From an uncultured Oscillospiraceae bacterium (GTDB lineage: Bacteria; Bacillota; Clostridia; Oscillospirales; Oscillospiraceae): a DNA stretch of 64,000 nucleotides. Under the pieces are notes generated by a model. The model saw nothing but the letters and a program-made list of their open reading frames with translations, ran no database searches and was not told where the DNA came from. How positions within the stretch are numbered: position 1 is the stretch's first letter; each line of letters starts with the position of its first letter. The translations under genes were made by a program, and so were the position numbers. The DNA is taken from assembly GCA_934667815.1 (NCBI GenBank), contig CAKUMO010000001.1:1-64000 (forward strand), in the 5' to 3' direction. Below are positions 1 to 7,480 of the stretch, piece by piece.

Positions 1-164
1 GCGCGCTTGTAAAGCGGCAGCACGAGCAGGTTCATGAGCAGGCTCAGCACGATGATGGCCGCGCCGGGGTTCGTGATCACGCGGTTGGCCAGCGTGTAGA
101 TGACCTCAAAAAGAAGCTGAAGGGGCTTGAACAGGATCGTATCGATGATACTGAAAAACGACAT
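1..164 (-). CDS. YidC/Oxa1-family membrane insertase, N-terminal fragment
   Basis: The gene runs off the left edge; only the first 54 residues are visible. It opens MSFFSIIDTILFKPL and continues into hydrophobic segments around residues 12-25 and 33-51 (NPGAAIIVLSLLMNLLVLPL), the arrangement of the first membrane helices of Gram-positive YidC. YidC inserts and folds membrane proteins. The ATG follows a clear TAAGGAGGGC site. It starts 14 bases after the CDP-glycerol transferase gene and is probably co-transcribed with it. That setting suggests a paralogue tied to surface-polymer genes rather than the housekeeping yidC beside rnpA; this last point is inference. Confidence 0.75.
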   Translation of the reverse strand, partial: MSFFSIIDTILFKPLQLLFEVIYTLANRVITNPGAAIIVLSLLMNLLVLPLYKR

Positions 165-177
165 GCTTCTGCCCTCC

Positions 178-1443
178 TTAATTCACGGCTGCGGGCTGCG
201 CTTCGGGAGCCTTACCCGTCTCGGCGTTCAGAGCGGCGTACTTGCCCTCGAGGTAATCGACGGCGCGCTTTGTACCCTCGCCGGGGTAGGCCCACGTTTC
301 CGCGCGTACCTCGGCACGGCCTGCGGCATAGCGCGGGTCGGTCAGGCAGCGGTCGATCAGCTCGCGCAGAGTGCCGAAGTTGTCGGGCGTCAGCTTTTCT
401 CCGATGCGCGGCAGCGCAGTGAACGTCCACATGGGCGTATCCAGCCACCACGCGTCATACGGGCCTTTGTCAAATTCGGTGTCTGCGTAGATGATGGGCT
501 TATCGTAGATCAGCGCGAAGTCAAACGTCACGCCGGAGAAGTCGGAGATCAGAAGATCGGCAGAGCGCAGAACGTCGAAATTATCATTGTCGCGGTTCCA
601 CGTCAGGCGGTCGGAGTCCGGATACTGCTGCATGAGCGCATCAAGCATGTCCTTTTCCGAGGTGAAAGACTGCGGATGCGGACGGATGATGATGCGGTAG
701 CCGGTGGCAAGCAGTGTGTCGATCATCTTTGCGCCGTACTTGGTCAGAATCGCGCTCGGCCCCCACGAGGGTGCGAGCAGTACGGTGGTCTCGTGCTCTG
801 CCGGTGCGGGCGCGGCGGCGAGGCGGGCTGCCATCTCATCCATGTAGGGAATGCCGATCATGGGCAGCTCCTTGGCCGGCAGACCGCGCATTGCCTCCAG
901 CGCACGGGTGTCGCGTTCCTCATATTCGCCGGAGAGCATCACGGCGTCATAATAATCGAGGCCGAACATGCGGTAGCCGACGATCTCTCCTGCGGCGTGC
1001 TGAATATGGACATAGTAATCGGCCCTTTTCGAGCGCTTCCACTGGTAAACGTCCAGACCGGGTGTGGTGGAGAGCACGACACAGGCGTTCAGAAAGTTCA
1101 GCTTGGCGAAGGCCTTGTTGCCCTCACCGATGAACAGGGGCTTGACGTGCGCAAGCTTGGTCTCGAGCGCGGGATCGTCGGGCGAGGCGGTCATGTAGGT
1201 CACGTCGATACCGCGCCGGTCAAATTCGCGGCAGATCGGCTCAAAGACGTTCCAATAGCGCTTGTGGTCGGAGAAAATGACGTAGGGCAGCTTATCGCTG
1301 TTCTCCTCGACCTTTTTGCCGCCGCTCAAAAGAAAACGGAGCTTGACGAGCAGCTCCTTTGCAAGGTAACCCAGCGCGCCGATGATGCCAATTAGAATGG
1401 CAAACAGCATGCTGCCGGTGCCGGGATCGATGTATAGTTTCAT
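178..1443 (-). CDS. CDP-glycerol glycerophosphotransferase family protein (TagB/TagF-like)
   Basis: The 421-residue protein opens with MKLYIDPGTGSML and a membrane segment at about residues 11-30, then a soluble GT-B-like domain. RPHPQ (254-258) and LLISDFSGVTFDFA (297-310) are the substrate-binding signatures of the CDP-glycerol:poly(glycerophosphate) transferase family, which transfers polyol-phosphate units in teichoic-acid-like polymers at the inner membrane face. The ATG at 1443 was chosen because YIDPGTGSML is a common N-terminus in such loci; its ribosome-binding site is weak (AGGT or GGAAAGG further back). A consensus promoter lies at 1482-1510. The exact donor and polymer cannot be read from sequence. 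Confidence 0.85.
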   Translation of the reverse strand: MKLYIDPGTGSMLFAILIGIIGALGYLAKELLVKLRFLLSGGKKVEENSDKLPYVIFSDHKRYWNVFEPICREFDRRGIDVTYMTASPDDPALETKLAHVKPLFIGEGNKAFAKLNFLNACVVLSTTPGLDVYQWKRSKRADYYVHIQHAAGEIVGYRMFGLDYYDAVMLSGEYEERDTRALEAMRGLPAKELPMIGIPYMDEMAARLAAAPAPAEHETTVLLAPSWGPSAILTKYGAKMIDTLLATGYRIIIRPHPQSFTSEKDMLDALMQQYPDSDRLTWNRDNDNFDVLRSADLLISDFSGVTFDFALIYDKPIIYADTEFDKGPYDAWWLDTPMWTFTALPRIGEKLTPDNFGTLRELIDRCLTDPRYAAGRAEVRAETWAYPGEGTKRAVDYLEGKYAALNAETGKAPEAQPAAVN

Positions 1444-1481
1444 GACAAGATAACCTGTGCCTTTCCAGTAATTCTCCTGCC

Positions 1482-1510
1482 AGTATAGCACAGTGTAAAA
1501 TCTTTGTCAA
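1482..1510 (-). promoter_or_regulatory. Sigma-A promoter of the CDP-glycerol transferase/YidC-like operon
   Basis: On the minus strand TTGACA (1510-1505) and TATACT (1487-1482) are separated by exactly 17 bases. It lies about 40 bases upstream of the chosen start codon. Confidence 0.8.
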
Positions 1511-1567
1511 GAAAGGAAAAAAACCGTTCTTTCCGTAGTTTTAAGCGAAAAAATACGGAACATGCGC

Positions 1568-1596
1568 TTGACATTTTCGTCAAAATGTAAAATAAT
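1568..1596 (+). promoter_or_regulatory. Promoter with operator-like inverted repeat in its spacer
   Basis: TTGACA (1568-1573) and AATAAT (1591-1596) are 17 bases apart. ACATTTT-CGTC-AAAATGT (1571-1588), a perfect 7-base inverted repeat with a 4-base centre, fills the region between the two boxes. A repressor there would block polymerase directly. The promoter drives the cytidylyltransferase/aminotransferase fusion. Confidence 0.7.
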
Positions 1597-1627
1597 TAGT
1601 CTAAATTGCTTGAAAGGAAGGACTGCA

Positions 1628-3439
1628 ATGCAGGGACTGATCTTGGCTGCCGGTATGGGCAGAAGGCTCGGAGAGCTGACGAAAAACAATCCGAAATGTA
1701 TGGTAAAGGTCAACGGCGTCACGCTGATCGAGCGCATGCTGCGCCAGCTTGAGGCGCTGCACCTGTCGCGTATTGTGATCGTTGTGGGCTACCGCGGTCA
1801 GCAGCTCATCGACTATATCGCAACGCTTGGGCTGTCTACGCCCATTACCTATATCAATAATCCCATTTACGACCGCACGAACAACATCTATTCTCTTGCG
1901 CTGGCGAAGGACCATCTGCTGAGCGAGGATACGCTCCTGCTCGAATCCGACGTGATCTTCGACGACAGCGTCCTGCACGCACTGGCGGACGATCCGCGCG
2001 AGACGCTGGCGCTGGTGGACAAATACGAGTGCTGGATGGACGGAACCTGCGTCACGCTGGCCGAGGACGACTCCATTTCCAGCTTTGTTCCGGGCAAGCG
2101 GCTGGTCTTTTCCGATGCGGAAAAGTACTATAAAACGGTCAACATTTATAAATTCAGCCGGCATTTTTCCGAGGCGTATTACGTCCCCTTCCTCGAGGCT
2201 TACTCCTGCGCGTTGGGCAACAACGAATACTATGAGCAGGTGCTGCGTGTCATCACCATGCTCGACGAGCCGGAGATTCGCGCCAAAAAGCTCACGGGGC
2301 AGCTCTGGTACGAGATCGACGACATTCAGGATCTCGACATTGCCTCGTCCATGTTCGAGACCGGTGACGAAAAGGTCGCCGCGCTGCAAGCCCGCTTCGG
2401 CGGCTACTGGCGCTATCCGCACATGCTGGATTTCTGCTATCTGGTCAATCCCTATTATCCGCCCAAGCGTCTGATGGACGAGATGAAGGCCAGCTTTGAA
2501 AAGCTCCTGACGCAGTACCCCTCCGGGATGCGCGTCAACAGCCTGCTGGCCGCGCACAACTTCGGCGTGCATCAGGAGCATATCCTGCTTGGCAACGGTG
2601 CGGCGGAGCTGATTAAGAGCCTGCTTGCGCAGCTCGACGGAAAGCTCGGCCTCGTGCGTCCGACCTTTGAGGAGTATCCCAACCGCTACGACCCGGAAAA
2701 GAGCGTGGTCTACACGGTGCAGAGCGACGACCTTTCCTACACGGCGGACGATCTGATGCGCTTTTTCGAGGGCAGCGGCATTGCCACGCTCGTGCTCATC
2801 AATCCGGACAACCCAAGCGGAAGCTATATTCCCAAGGCGGATGTGCTGCGCCTGTGCGCGTGGTGCGGCGAACGCGGCATCCGCCTGCTGGTGGATGAAT
2901 CCTTCGCGGATTTTGCCGACGAGCCGAATGCGAGCCTCCTGTCCGAGGCGACGCTCTGCGCGTATCCGAATCTTCTGGTCATGAAGTCCGTCTCCAAGTC
3001 CTATGGCGTGCCGGGCATCCGGCTGGGCGTGCTGGCTGCGGCGGATGAGGCACTCATCGAGCGGATGAAGAAGGACGTCGCCATCTGGAACATCAATTCC
3101 TTCGGCGAATTTTACATGCAGATCGCAGAAAAATACTGCGACGACTACACCGAAGGACTGCGGAAGCTGCGCGCCGAGCGCACGTGGCTGACCGAGGCGC
3201 TCAGCGCGATCCCGGGACTGCGCGTGATCCCCTCGCAGGCAAACTATCTGCTCGTCGAGCTGACGAACGGCATGTGCGCGACGGCGCTGACCAAGCGGCT
3301 GCTGCTCGAGTACGATCTGCTCATCAAGGATCTGAGCAGGAAAATCCGTATGGGCGACCGGCAGTTCGTGCGGCTGGCCGTGCGCGACCGCGCGGATAAC
3401 TTCCGCCTCGTCGCGGCGCTGACGGCGGTTCTGGCGTAA
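1628..3439 (+). CDS. Fused nucleotidyltransferase-aminotransferase (PntC-like or LicC-like)
   Basis: A 603-residue two-domain enzyme. Residues 1-240 are a sugar-phosphate/choline-phosphate nucleotidyltransferase: LILAAGMGRRL (4-14) followed by NPKCMVKV, with an acidic metal site near LLLESDVIF. Residues from about 270 to the end form a type I PLP aminotransferase of the HisC/CobD type, with the PLP lysine in SVSKSYGVPGIRLG (K457). The same fusion order is known for PntC, a 2-aminoethylphosphonate cytidylyltransferase carrying an AEP transaminase; LicC-type phosphocholine or phosphoethanolamine activation is the alternative. No PEP mutase is visible in the window. The start at 1628 has AAAGGAAGG upstream. 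The neighbours suggest it activates a head group for a surface polymer. Confidence 0.8.
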   Translation: MQGLILAAGMGRRLGELTKNNPKCMVKVNGVTLIERMLRQLEALHLSRIVIVVGYRGQQLIDYIATLGLSTPITYINNPIYDRTNNIYSLALAKDHLLSEDTLLLESDVIFDDSVLHALADDPRETLALVDKYECWMDGTCVTLAEDDSISSFVPGKRLVFSDAEKYYKTVNIYKFSRHFSEAYYVPFLEAYSCALGNNEYYEQVLRVITMLDEPEIRAKKLTGQLWYEIDDIQDLDIASSMFETGDEKVAALQARFGGYWRYPHMLDFCYLVNPYYPPKRLMDEMKASFEKLLTQYPSGMRVNSLLAAHNFGVHQEHILLGNGAAELIKSLLAQLDGKLGLVRPTFEEYPNRYDPEKSVVYTVQSDDLSYTADDLMRFFEGSGIATLVLINPDNPSGSYIPKADVLRLCAWCGERGIRLLVDESFADFADEPNASLLSEATLCAYPNLLVMKSVSKSYGVPGIRLGVLAAADEALIERMKKDVAIWNINSFGEFYMQIAEKYCDDYTEGLRKLRAERTWLTEALSAIPGLRVIPSQANYLLVELTNGMCATALTKRLLLEYDLLIKDLSRKIRMGDRQFVRLAVRDRADNFRLVAALTAVLA

Positions 3440-3454
3440 TACTGAAATTAAAGA

Positions 3455-3483
3455 GGCTCGTGCCAGGCGGCACGAGCCTTTTT
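3455..3483. terminator. Terminator between convergent genes
   Basis: GGCTCGTGCC-AGGC-GGCACGAGCC (3455-3478) is a perfect 10-bp stem followed by TTTTT. On the other strand the stem is followed by the weaker TCTTTAA, so it may also serve the exporter genes that end at 3500. Confidence 0.85.
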
Positions 3484-3499
3484 CGTAATTTAAATAACC

Positions 3500-5320
3500 T
3501 TACTTCAGCACTTTTGCGGCGGATTCCTCCGCGAACTGGCGGCTGTAAAGGTCGTGGTAATATCCGTGCGCCTTGAGCAGCGACTCGTGTGTGCCCTGCT
3601 CGACGATCTTGCCGTCGCGCACGACCAGGATCAGGTCGGCCTTGCGGATGGTGGACAGGCGATGCGCGATCAAAAACGACGTCCTGTCCTTCAAAAGCCG
3701 GTCGATGGCGTCTTGGATGAGCTGCTCGGTCTGCGTGTCGATGGAGCTGGTCGCCTCATCAAGGACAAAGATGCGCGGGTCGGCCAGCACCGCACGGGCG
3801 AAGGAAATGAGCTGCTTTTCGCCCGTGGAGAGCTTGTCGCCGCCTTCACCCACCTCGCTGTCCCAGCCCTTGTCGAGCTTTGCGGCGACGGCGTCGGCGG
3901 AAACGGCTCTGGCCGCGGCCTCGACCTCGGCATCCGTGGCCTCCAGACGGCCGTAGCGGATGTTCTCGCGCACGGTGCCGGAGAACAGGTGCGGGCTTTG
4001 CAGAACGTAGCCGATGTTGGAGTGCAGCCAGAGCTGGCTGCGCTCGCGGTAGTCGCGCCCGTCGATCAGAATGCGGCCAGAGGTCGGTTCAAAAAACCGG
4101 CAGACGAGGTTGACCAGCGTCGATTTACCCGCGCCAGTCTCGCCGACCAGCGCAACGGTCGTGCCCGCCGGGATTTTCAGCGAGAAATGCTGCAAAACGT
4201 CCTCGCCGCCGTCGGGGTAGCGGAAGGTCACGTCGTCAAATTCGATGTCGCCGCGCAGCGGCTCCCAGTTTTCACGCTTTGGGTGGAAGGAGTCGCCGTA
4301 ACGTGCTTCGACCTCGGGCGTGTCGCGCACGTCCGGTTCCTTGTCCAAAAGATCGGTCACGCGCTCGATGGACGCCTGCAGGGAAATGAACTCCGCGATG
4401 TTCGAGGCCGTCATCTGGATCGGCTCGAAGATGCCCACGGCGTAGGTCAGAAAGGCCGAAAGCGTCGCCAGCTCCAGCGCCTGCTCTGCGACCAGGTACC
4501 CGCCGCGCAGCAGCACCACCGCCACGGCCGCCGTGCTCACCAGCAGCACCAGCGGGATATACACCGCGTTCAGCCGCGCCGCACGCACGCCGGAGGTGCG
4601 CATCTCGCTTGTCAGCGCGCGGAAGCTGCCGGTCATTCTGTCCTCAAGGACGAGGGTTTTCGCGGTTTTTGCGCCGGTGATGCCCTCGTTAAAGGCACCC
4701 GTGATGCGCGAATTGAGCTTGCGCACCTTGCGGTTCCAGTGCAGAATGCGGTTTTGGAAATATGCCGTCAGCACCGCCATGACCGGCACGATCAACAGCA
4801 CCAGCAGCGCCAGCTTCCAGTTGAGGATCAGCATGGACACCATGGAGCCTGCGACGTAAAACAGCGCCCAGAGAATATCCGTGAAGTTCCACGCGATCAT
4901 ACTGGCGATGCGGTTGGTGTCACTCATCAGGCGGGAGAGCAGATAGCCGACCGGCGTGACGTTATAGAACGAGAAGGAGAGCGTCTGCAAGTGATGGAAC
5001 AGCTTCTGCTTCATGTCGCGGCCGAGGTACATCTCGATGCGCATGGAATTGTTGCAGAACCACATGACGCTGAAGCCCTGCAGCACGATCAGCGCCAGAT
5101 ACACCAGCGCGTAGGGCACAAGGCCGGCCGTCACGCCCTTTTCAATGAAATTTGCGATTGCATAGCGCTGCATCAGCGGCAGCACCACGTCCACGAGCGC
5201 GGTCAGGCCATTGAAGGCCAGCATGCCGGCGAAATCCGCACGGTAGTTCTTCAAAAATGGCTTCAGCCGCACCCAGATACCCCAGTCAAAGGCTTGGGTA
5301 TATTCTTTTTCATCGTGCAT
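3500..5320 (-). CDS. Heterodimeric ABC exporter subunit, catalytic-site half (BmrD-like)
   Basis: A 606-residue half-transporter with an N-terminal six-helix membrane domain (about residues 30-325) and a C-terminal nucleotide-binding domain. Walker A is GETGAGKST, the signature loop is the non-canonical LSTGEKQ, and Walker B is FVLDEATSS with the catalytic glutamate intact. Its partner, encoded just upstream with an 11-base overlap (5310-5320), has aspartate there instead. This asymmetry is typical of heterodimeric multidrug exporters such as BmrCD and TM287/288. It is likely co-transcribed from the promoter at 7342-7370 under the leader attenuator. The substrate is unknown; lipid or drug export are both possible. 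Confidence 0.9.
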   Translation of the reverse strand: MHDEKEYTQAFDWGIWVRLKPFLKNYRADFAGMLAFNGLTALVDVVLPLMQRYAIANFIEKGVTAGLVPYALVYLALIVLQGFSVMWFCNNSMRIEMYLGRDMKQKLFHHLQTLSFSFYNVTPVGYLLSRLMSDTNRIASMIAWNFTDILWALFYVAGSMVSMLILNWKLALLVLLIVPVMAVLTAYFQNRILHWNRKVRKLNSRITGAFNEGITGAKTAKTLVLEDRMTGSFRALTSEMRTSGVRAARLNAVYIPLVLLVSTAAVAVVLLRGGYLVAEQALELATLSAFLTYAVGIFEPIQMTASNIAEFISLQASIERVTDLLDKEPDVRDTPEVEARYGDSFHPKRENWEPLRGDIEFDDVTFRYPDGGEDVLQHFSLKIPAGTTVALVGETGAGKSTLVNLVCRFFEPTSGRILIDGRDYRERSQLWLHSNIGYVLQSPHLFSGTVRENIRYGRLEATDAEVEAAARAVSADAVAAKLDKGWDSEVGEGGDKLSTGEKQLISFARAVLADPRIFVLDEATSSIDTQTEQLIQDAIDRLLKDRTSFLIAHRLSTIRKADLILVVRDGKIVEQGTHESLLKAHGYYHDLYSRQFAEESAAKVLK

Positions 5321-7151
5321 CGTCCGCGCCCCCTTCCAGAATCAGCGCGCGGTCGTCGCTGCGCATCTGAATGTCGTAAATCTCCCGATAAATGCCCGGT
5401 CGCGCGATCAGCTCCTCGTGTGTACCGAGGTCGGAGATGCTGCCGTCCTCCAGCACGAGAATGCGGTCGGCCTGCATGAGCGTGGGAATGCGGTGGGAGA
5501 TCAGGATCACCGTCGCGTCGCGCAGCGTCTCGCGCAGCGCGGCGCGGATCTTCGCGTCGGTCTCGGCATCGACGGCGGAGAGCGAATCGTCGAAGATCAT
5601 GACCGGCGCTCTTTGCAGCAGCATCCGCGCGATGGCTACACGCTGCTTCTGCCCGCCGGAGAGCGTCACGCCGCGTTCGCCCACGATGGTGTCATAGCCC
5701 TCGGGAAAGGCCGAGATCGCCTCGTCCACGCAGGCGATCCGCGCGGCCTCGCGCATTTCCTCCTCCGTGGCCTCCGGACGCGCCGCGCAGATGTTCTCGC
5801 GGATGGTCTGGGAGAACAGAAACGGCTCCTGCAAGACAAAACCGAGATTTTTGCGAAGCTCATGGCGCGACAGCTCGCGCACATCCGTGCCGCCGACGGT
5901 GATTTTGCCCTTGGAGGTGTCGTAGAGCCGGTCGAGTAGCTGCACGAGCGTACTCTTGCCGGAGCCGGTCCCGCCCAGAATGGCGAAGGTTTCGCCCCGG
6001 CGAATGGTGAACGACAAGTCCTTTAAGACGTCCTGCTCCTCATAGCGGAAGGTCACATGGTCGAACACGATGTCGCCGGGCGTGAAGGACTTGGCCTCCG
6101 GCGCGTCGGCCTCCTCCTGTGCATTGAGAATGTAGCCCACGCGATCCATGGACACGCCCGCCTTGCTCATATCCGAAAGCACGCGGCCGAGCGAGCGAAC
6201 CGGCCACGCAAGAGATTCGTTATAGGTCACAAAGGCGAGGAAGGAGCCGAGCGTCATGCGTCCGTTGACGGTCTCGACCACGCCGAACAGAATGATAATC
6301 ATGACCTGAAGGCAGGTCAGAAGCGTGCCGGAGGCCCAGTAAACGGACAGAAGCCTGCCGAGCTTGACCCAGAGCTTGGAAAAGCGGTTGTTTTTCTCGT
6401 CAAATTTGTCGTCCTCAAAGCGTTCGCGGCCGAATGCGCGTACGACGCGCACGCCGGTGAGGTTTTCCTGTGCGCAGGTGGTCAGCTCGCCCTCAGCCTC
6501 GTCCGCGACCTGAAAGCGGCTGGAAATTTTACGGTAAAACACGCCGGACGACAGCCCGACGACGGGCAGAAATGCCAGCGCGACCAGCGACAGCCGGACG
6601 TTCATCGTGAACATGATCGACAGGTACAGCACGATCAAAAAGACCGTGCGCACGACCTCGACGAGCTGATTGCACACGAAATTGCGGATCACGTCCACGT
6701 CCGACGTACAGCGCTGGATGATGTCGCCCGTGGGATTGGCCTTGTGCCACGCGAAGCTCAGACGCTCAATGTGCCGGTAGAGACCGTCGCGCAGGCTTTT
6801 GACATAGGTCTCCGAGCCTTTGGACAGGTTGATGCGCTGCCCATAGCTGCAAACGCCGCGCAAAATCGCCACGAGCAGCACGGCCGCCGCCGCAACCCAG
6901 AGCGCACGCAGCGTGTCGCCGGTCAGCGTGTCCCAGTGCAGCAGGCGCAGCAGCCACGGCGCGACCTCTGGTGTCTTTGTGTCAAGGACGGAGTCCACCG
7001 TCAGCCGGATGATCTGCGGCGTGAGGGCATTGAGCGCCATGCTCATGCAGGAGCAGATCAGCGCCCAAACAAAATAACCCCAGCAGCCCCGGAGATACCG
7101 CGTAACGAGACGCAGCTTTCCTCTCCGGGACAGCTTGAAATTCGGATCCAT
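5310..7151 (-). CDS. Heterodimeric ABC exporter subunit, degenerate-site half (BmrC-like)
   Basis: A 613-residue half-transporter starting MDPNFKLSRRGKLRLV, with membrane helices over residues 20-330 and a nucleotide-binding domain after about 360. Walker A is GGTGSGKST and the signature is the canonical LSGGQKQRV. Walker B reads MIFDDSLSAVD, with aspartate in place of the catalytic glutamate, so this subunit carries the degenerate ATP site of the pair. The ATG at 7151 has GGGAGGAATTCT directly upstream. A 155-base leader with a short ORF and terminator separates the first possible upstream start from this gene. Gene order (leader, D-type subunit, E-type subunit) matches bmrB-bmrC-bmrD of Bacillus subtilis. 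Confidence 0.9.
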   Translation of the reverse strand: MDPNFKLSRRGKLRLVTRYLRGCWGYFVWALICSCMSMALNALTPQIIRLTVDSVLDTKTPEVAPWLLRLLHWDTLTGDTLRALWVAAAAVLLVAILRGVCSYGQRINLSKGSETYVKSLRDGLYRHIERLSFAWHKANPTGDIIQRCTSDVDVIRNFVCNQLVEVVRTVFLIVLYLSIMFTMNVRLSLVALAFLPVVGLSSGVFYRKISSRFQVADEAEGELTTCAQENLTGVRVVRAFGRERFEDDKFDEKNNRFSKLWVKLGRLLSVYWASGTLLTCLQVMIIILFGVVETVNGRMTLGSFLAFVTYNESLAWPVRSLGRVLSDMSKAGVSMDRVGYILNAQEEADAPEAKSFTPGDIVFDHVTFRYEEQDVLKDLSFTIRRGETFAILGGTGSGKSTLVQLLDRLYDTSKGKITVGGTDVRELSRHELRKNLGFVLQEPFLFSQTIRENICAARPEATEEEMREAARIACVDEAISAFPEGYDTIVGERGVTLSGGQKQRVAIARMLLQRAPVMIFDDSLSAVDAETDAKIRAALRETLRDATVILISHRIPTLMQADRILVLEDGSISDLGTHEELIARPGIYREIYDIQMRSDDRALILEGGADDAR

Positions 7152-7185
7152 AGAATTCCTCCCATAATTAAATAAATTGGAGCAG

Positions 7186-7222
7186 AAAAAACGCGTTCCC
7201 CGCGAAAACCGCAGAGAACGCG
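7186..7222 (-). terminator. Attenuator terminator inside the exporter leader
   Basis: On the minus strand CGCGTTC-TCTGCG-GTTTT-CGCGGG-GAACGCG (7222-7192) forms about 13 bp, including two G-U pairs, followed by TTTTTT (7191-7186). It lies between the leader ORF stop (7241) and the exporter start (7151), so default transcription should stop before the exporter genes. Confidence 0.85.
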
Positions 7223-7240
7223 CAAAAATCCCGATGCTTC

Positions 7241-7306
7241 TTATCGCGGACGGCGCGCAGATACCCCTGCGGATGCAGAATTGACCGATGCAAAGCTGAT
7301 TTTCAT
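7241..7306 (-). CDS. 21-residue leader peptide of the ABC exporter operon
   Basis: ATG at 7306 to TAA at 7241 encodes MKISFASVNSASAG followed by VSARRPR. It is the first ORF after the consensus promoter and has the strongest ribosome-binding site of the operon (AAAGGAGG, 8 bases from the ATG). It is followed 19 bases later by an intrinsic terminator, then by the exporter genes. The layout is that of BmrB-type or ermC-type leader peptides, where ribosome stalling by a translation inhibitor opens the terminator. The peptide is unusually rich in Ser and Ala and ends with Arg-Arg-Pro-Arg; whether stalling occurs is inference. Confidence 0.7.
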   Translation of the reverse strand: MKISFASVNSASAGVSARRPR

Positions 7307-7341
7307 ATCGCGCGCCTCCTTTCAGAATGATGATTGTGTTC

Positions 7342-7370
7342 ATTATAGCGCCGCCGCCCGGCCTTGTCAA
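7342..7370 (-). promoter_or_regulatory. Consensus sigma-A promoter of the exporter operon
   Basis: On the minus strand TTGACA (7370-7365), a 17-base spacer and TATAAT (7347-7342) form a perfect consensus promoter. Transcription would start near 7335, about 29 bases before the leader ORF. Such a strong promoter in front of a terminator suggests control after initiation. Confidence 0.9.
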
Positions 7371-7410
7371 GTGAAAAACCCGCCCGGCAGGCAGGCTTTT
7401 GCAGCTTATC

Positions 7411-7456
7411 AAAAAGTCCGCAAAGCCGCCGGTTTTGAAAAACCGGCGGCTTTGCG
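7411..7456 (-). terminator. rnj: RNase J terminator
   Basis: CGCAAAGCCGCCGG (7419-7432) pairs perfectly with CCGGCGGCTTTGCG (7443-7456). On the minus strand it is followed by GACTTTTTGA. Just outside, at 7401-7420, is CAGCTTATCAAAAAGTCCG, a sequence resembling one end of the dispersed repeats described below. Confidence 0.8.
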
Positions 7457-7480
7457 CTCAAATCAGGTCTTTTATCTGAA

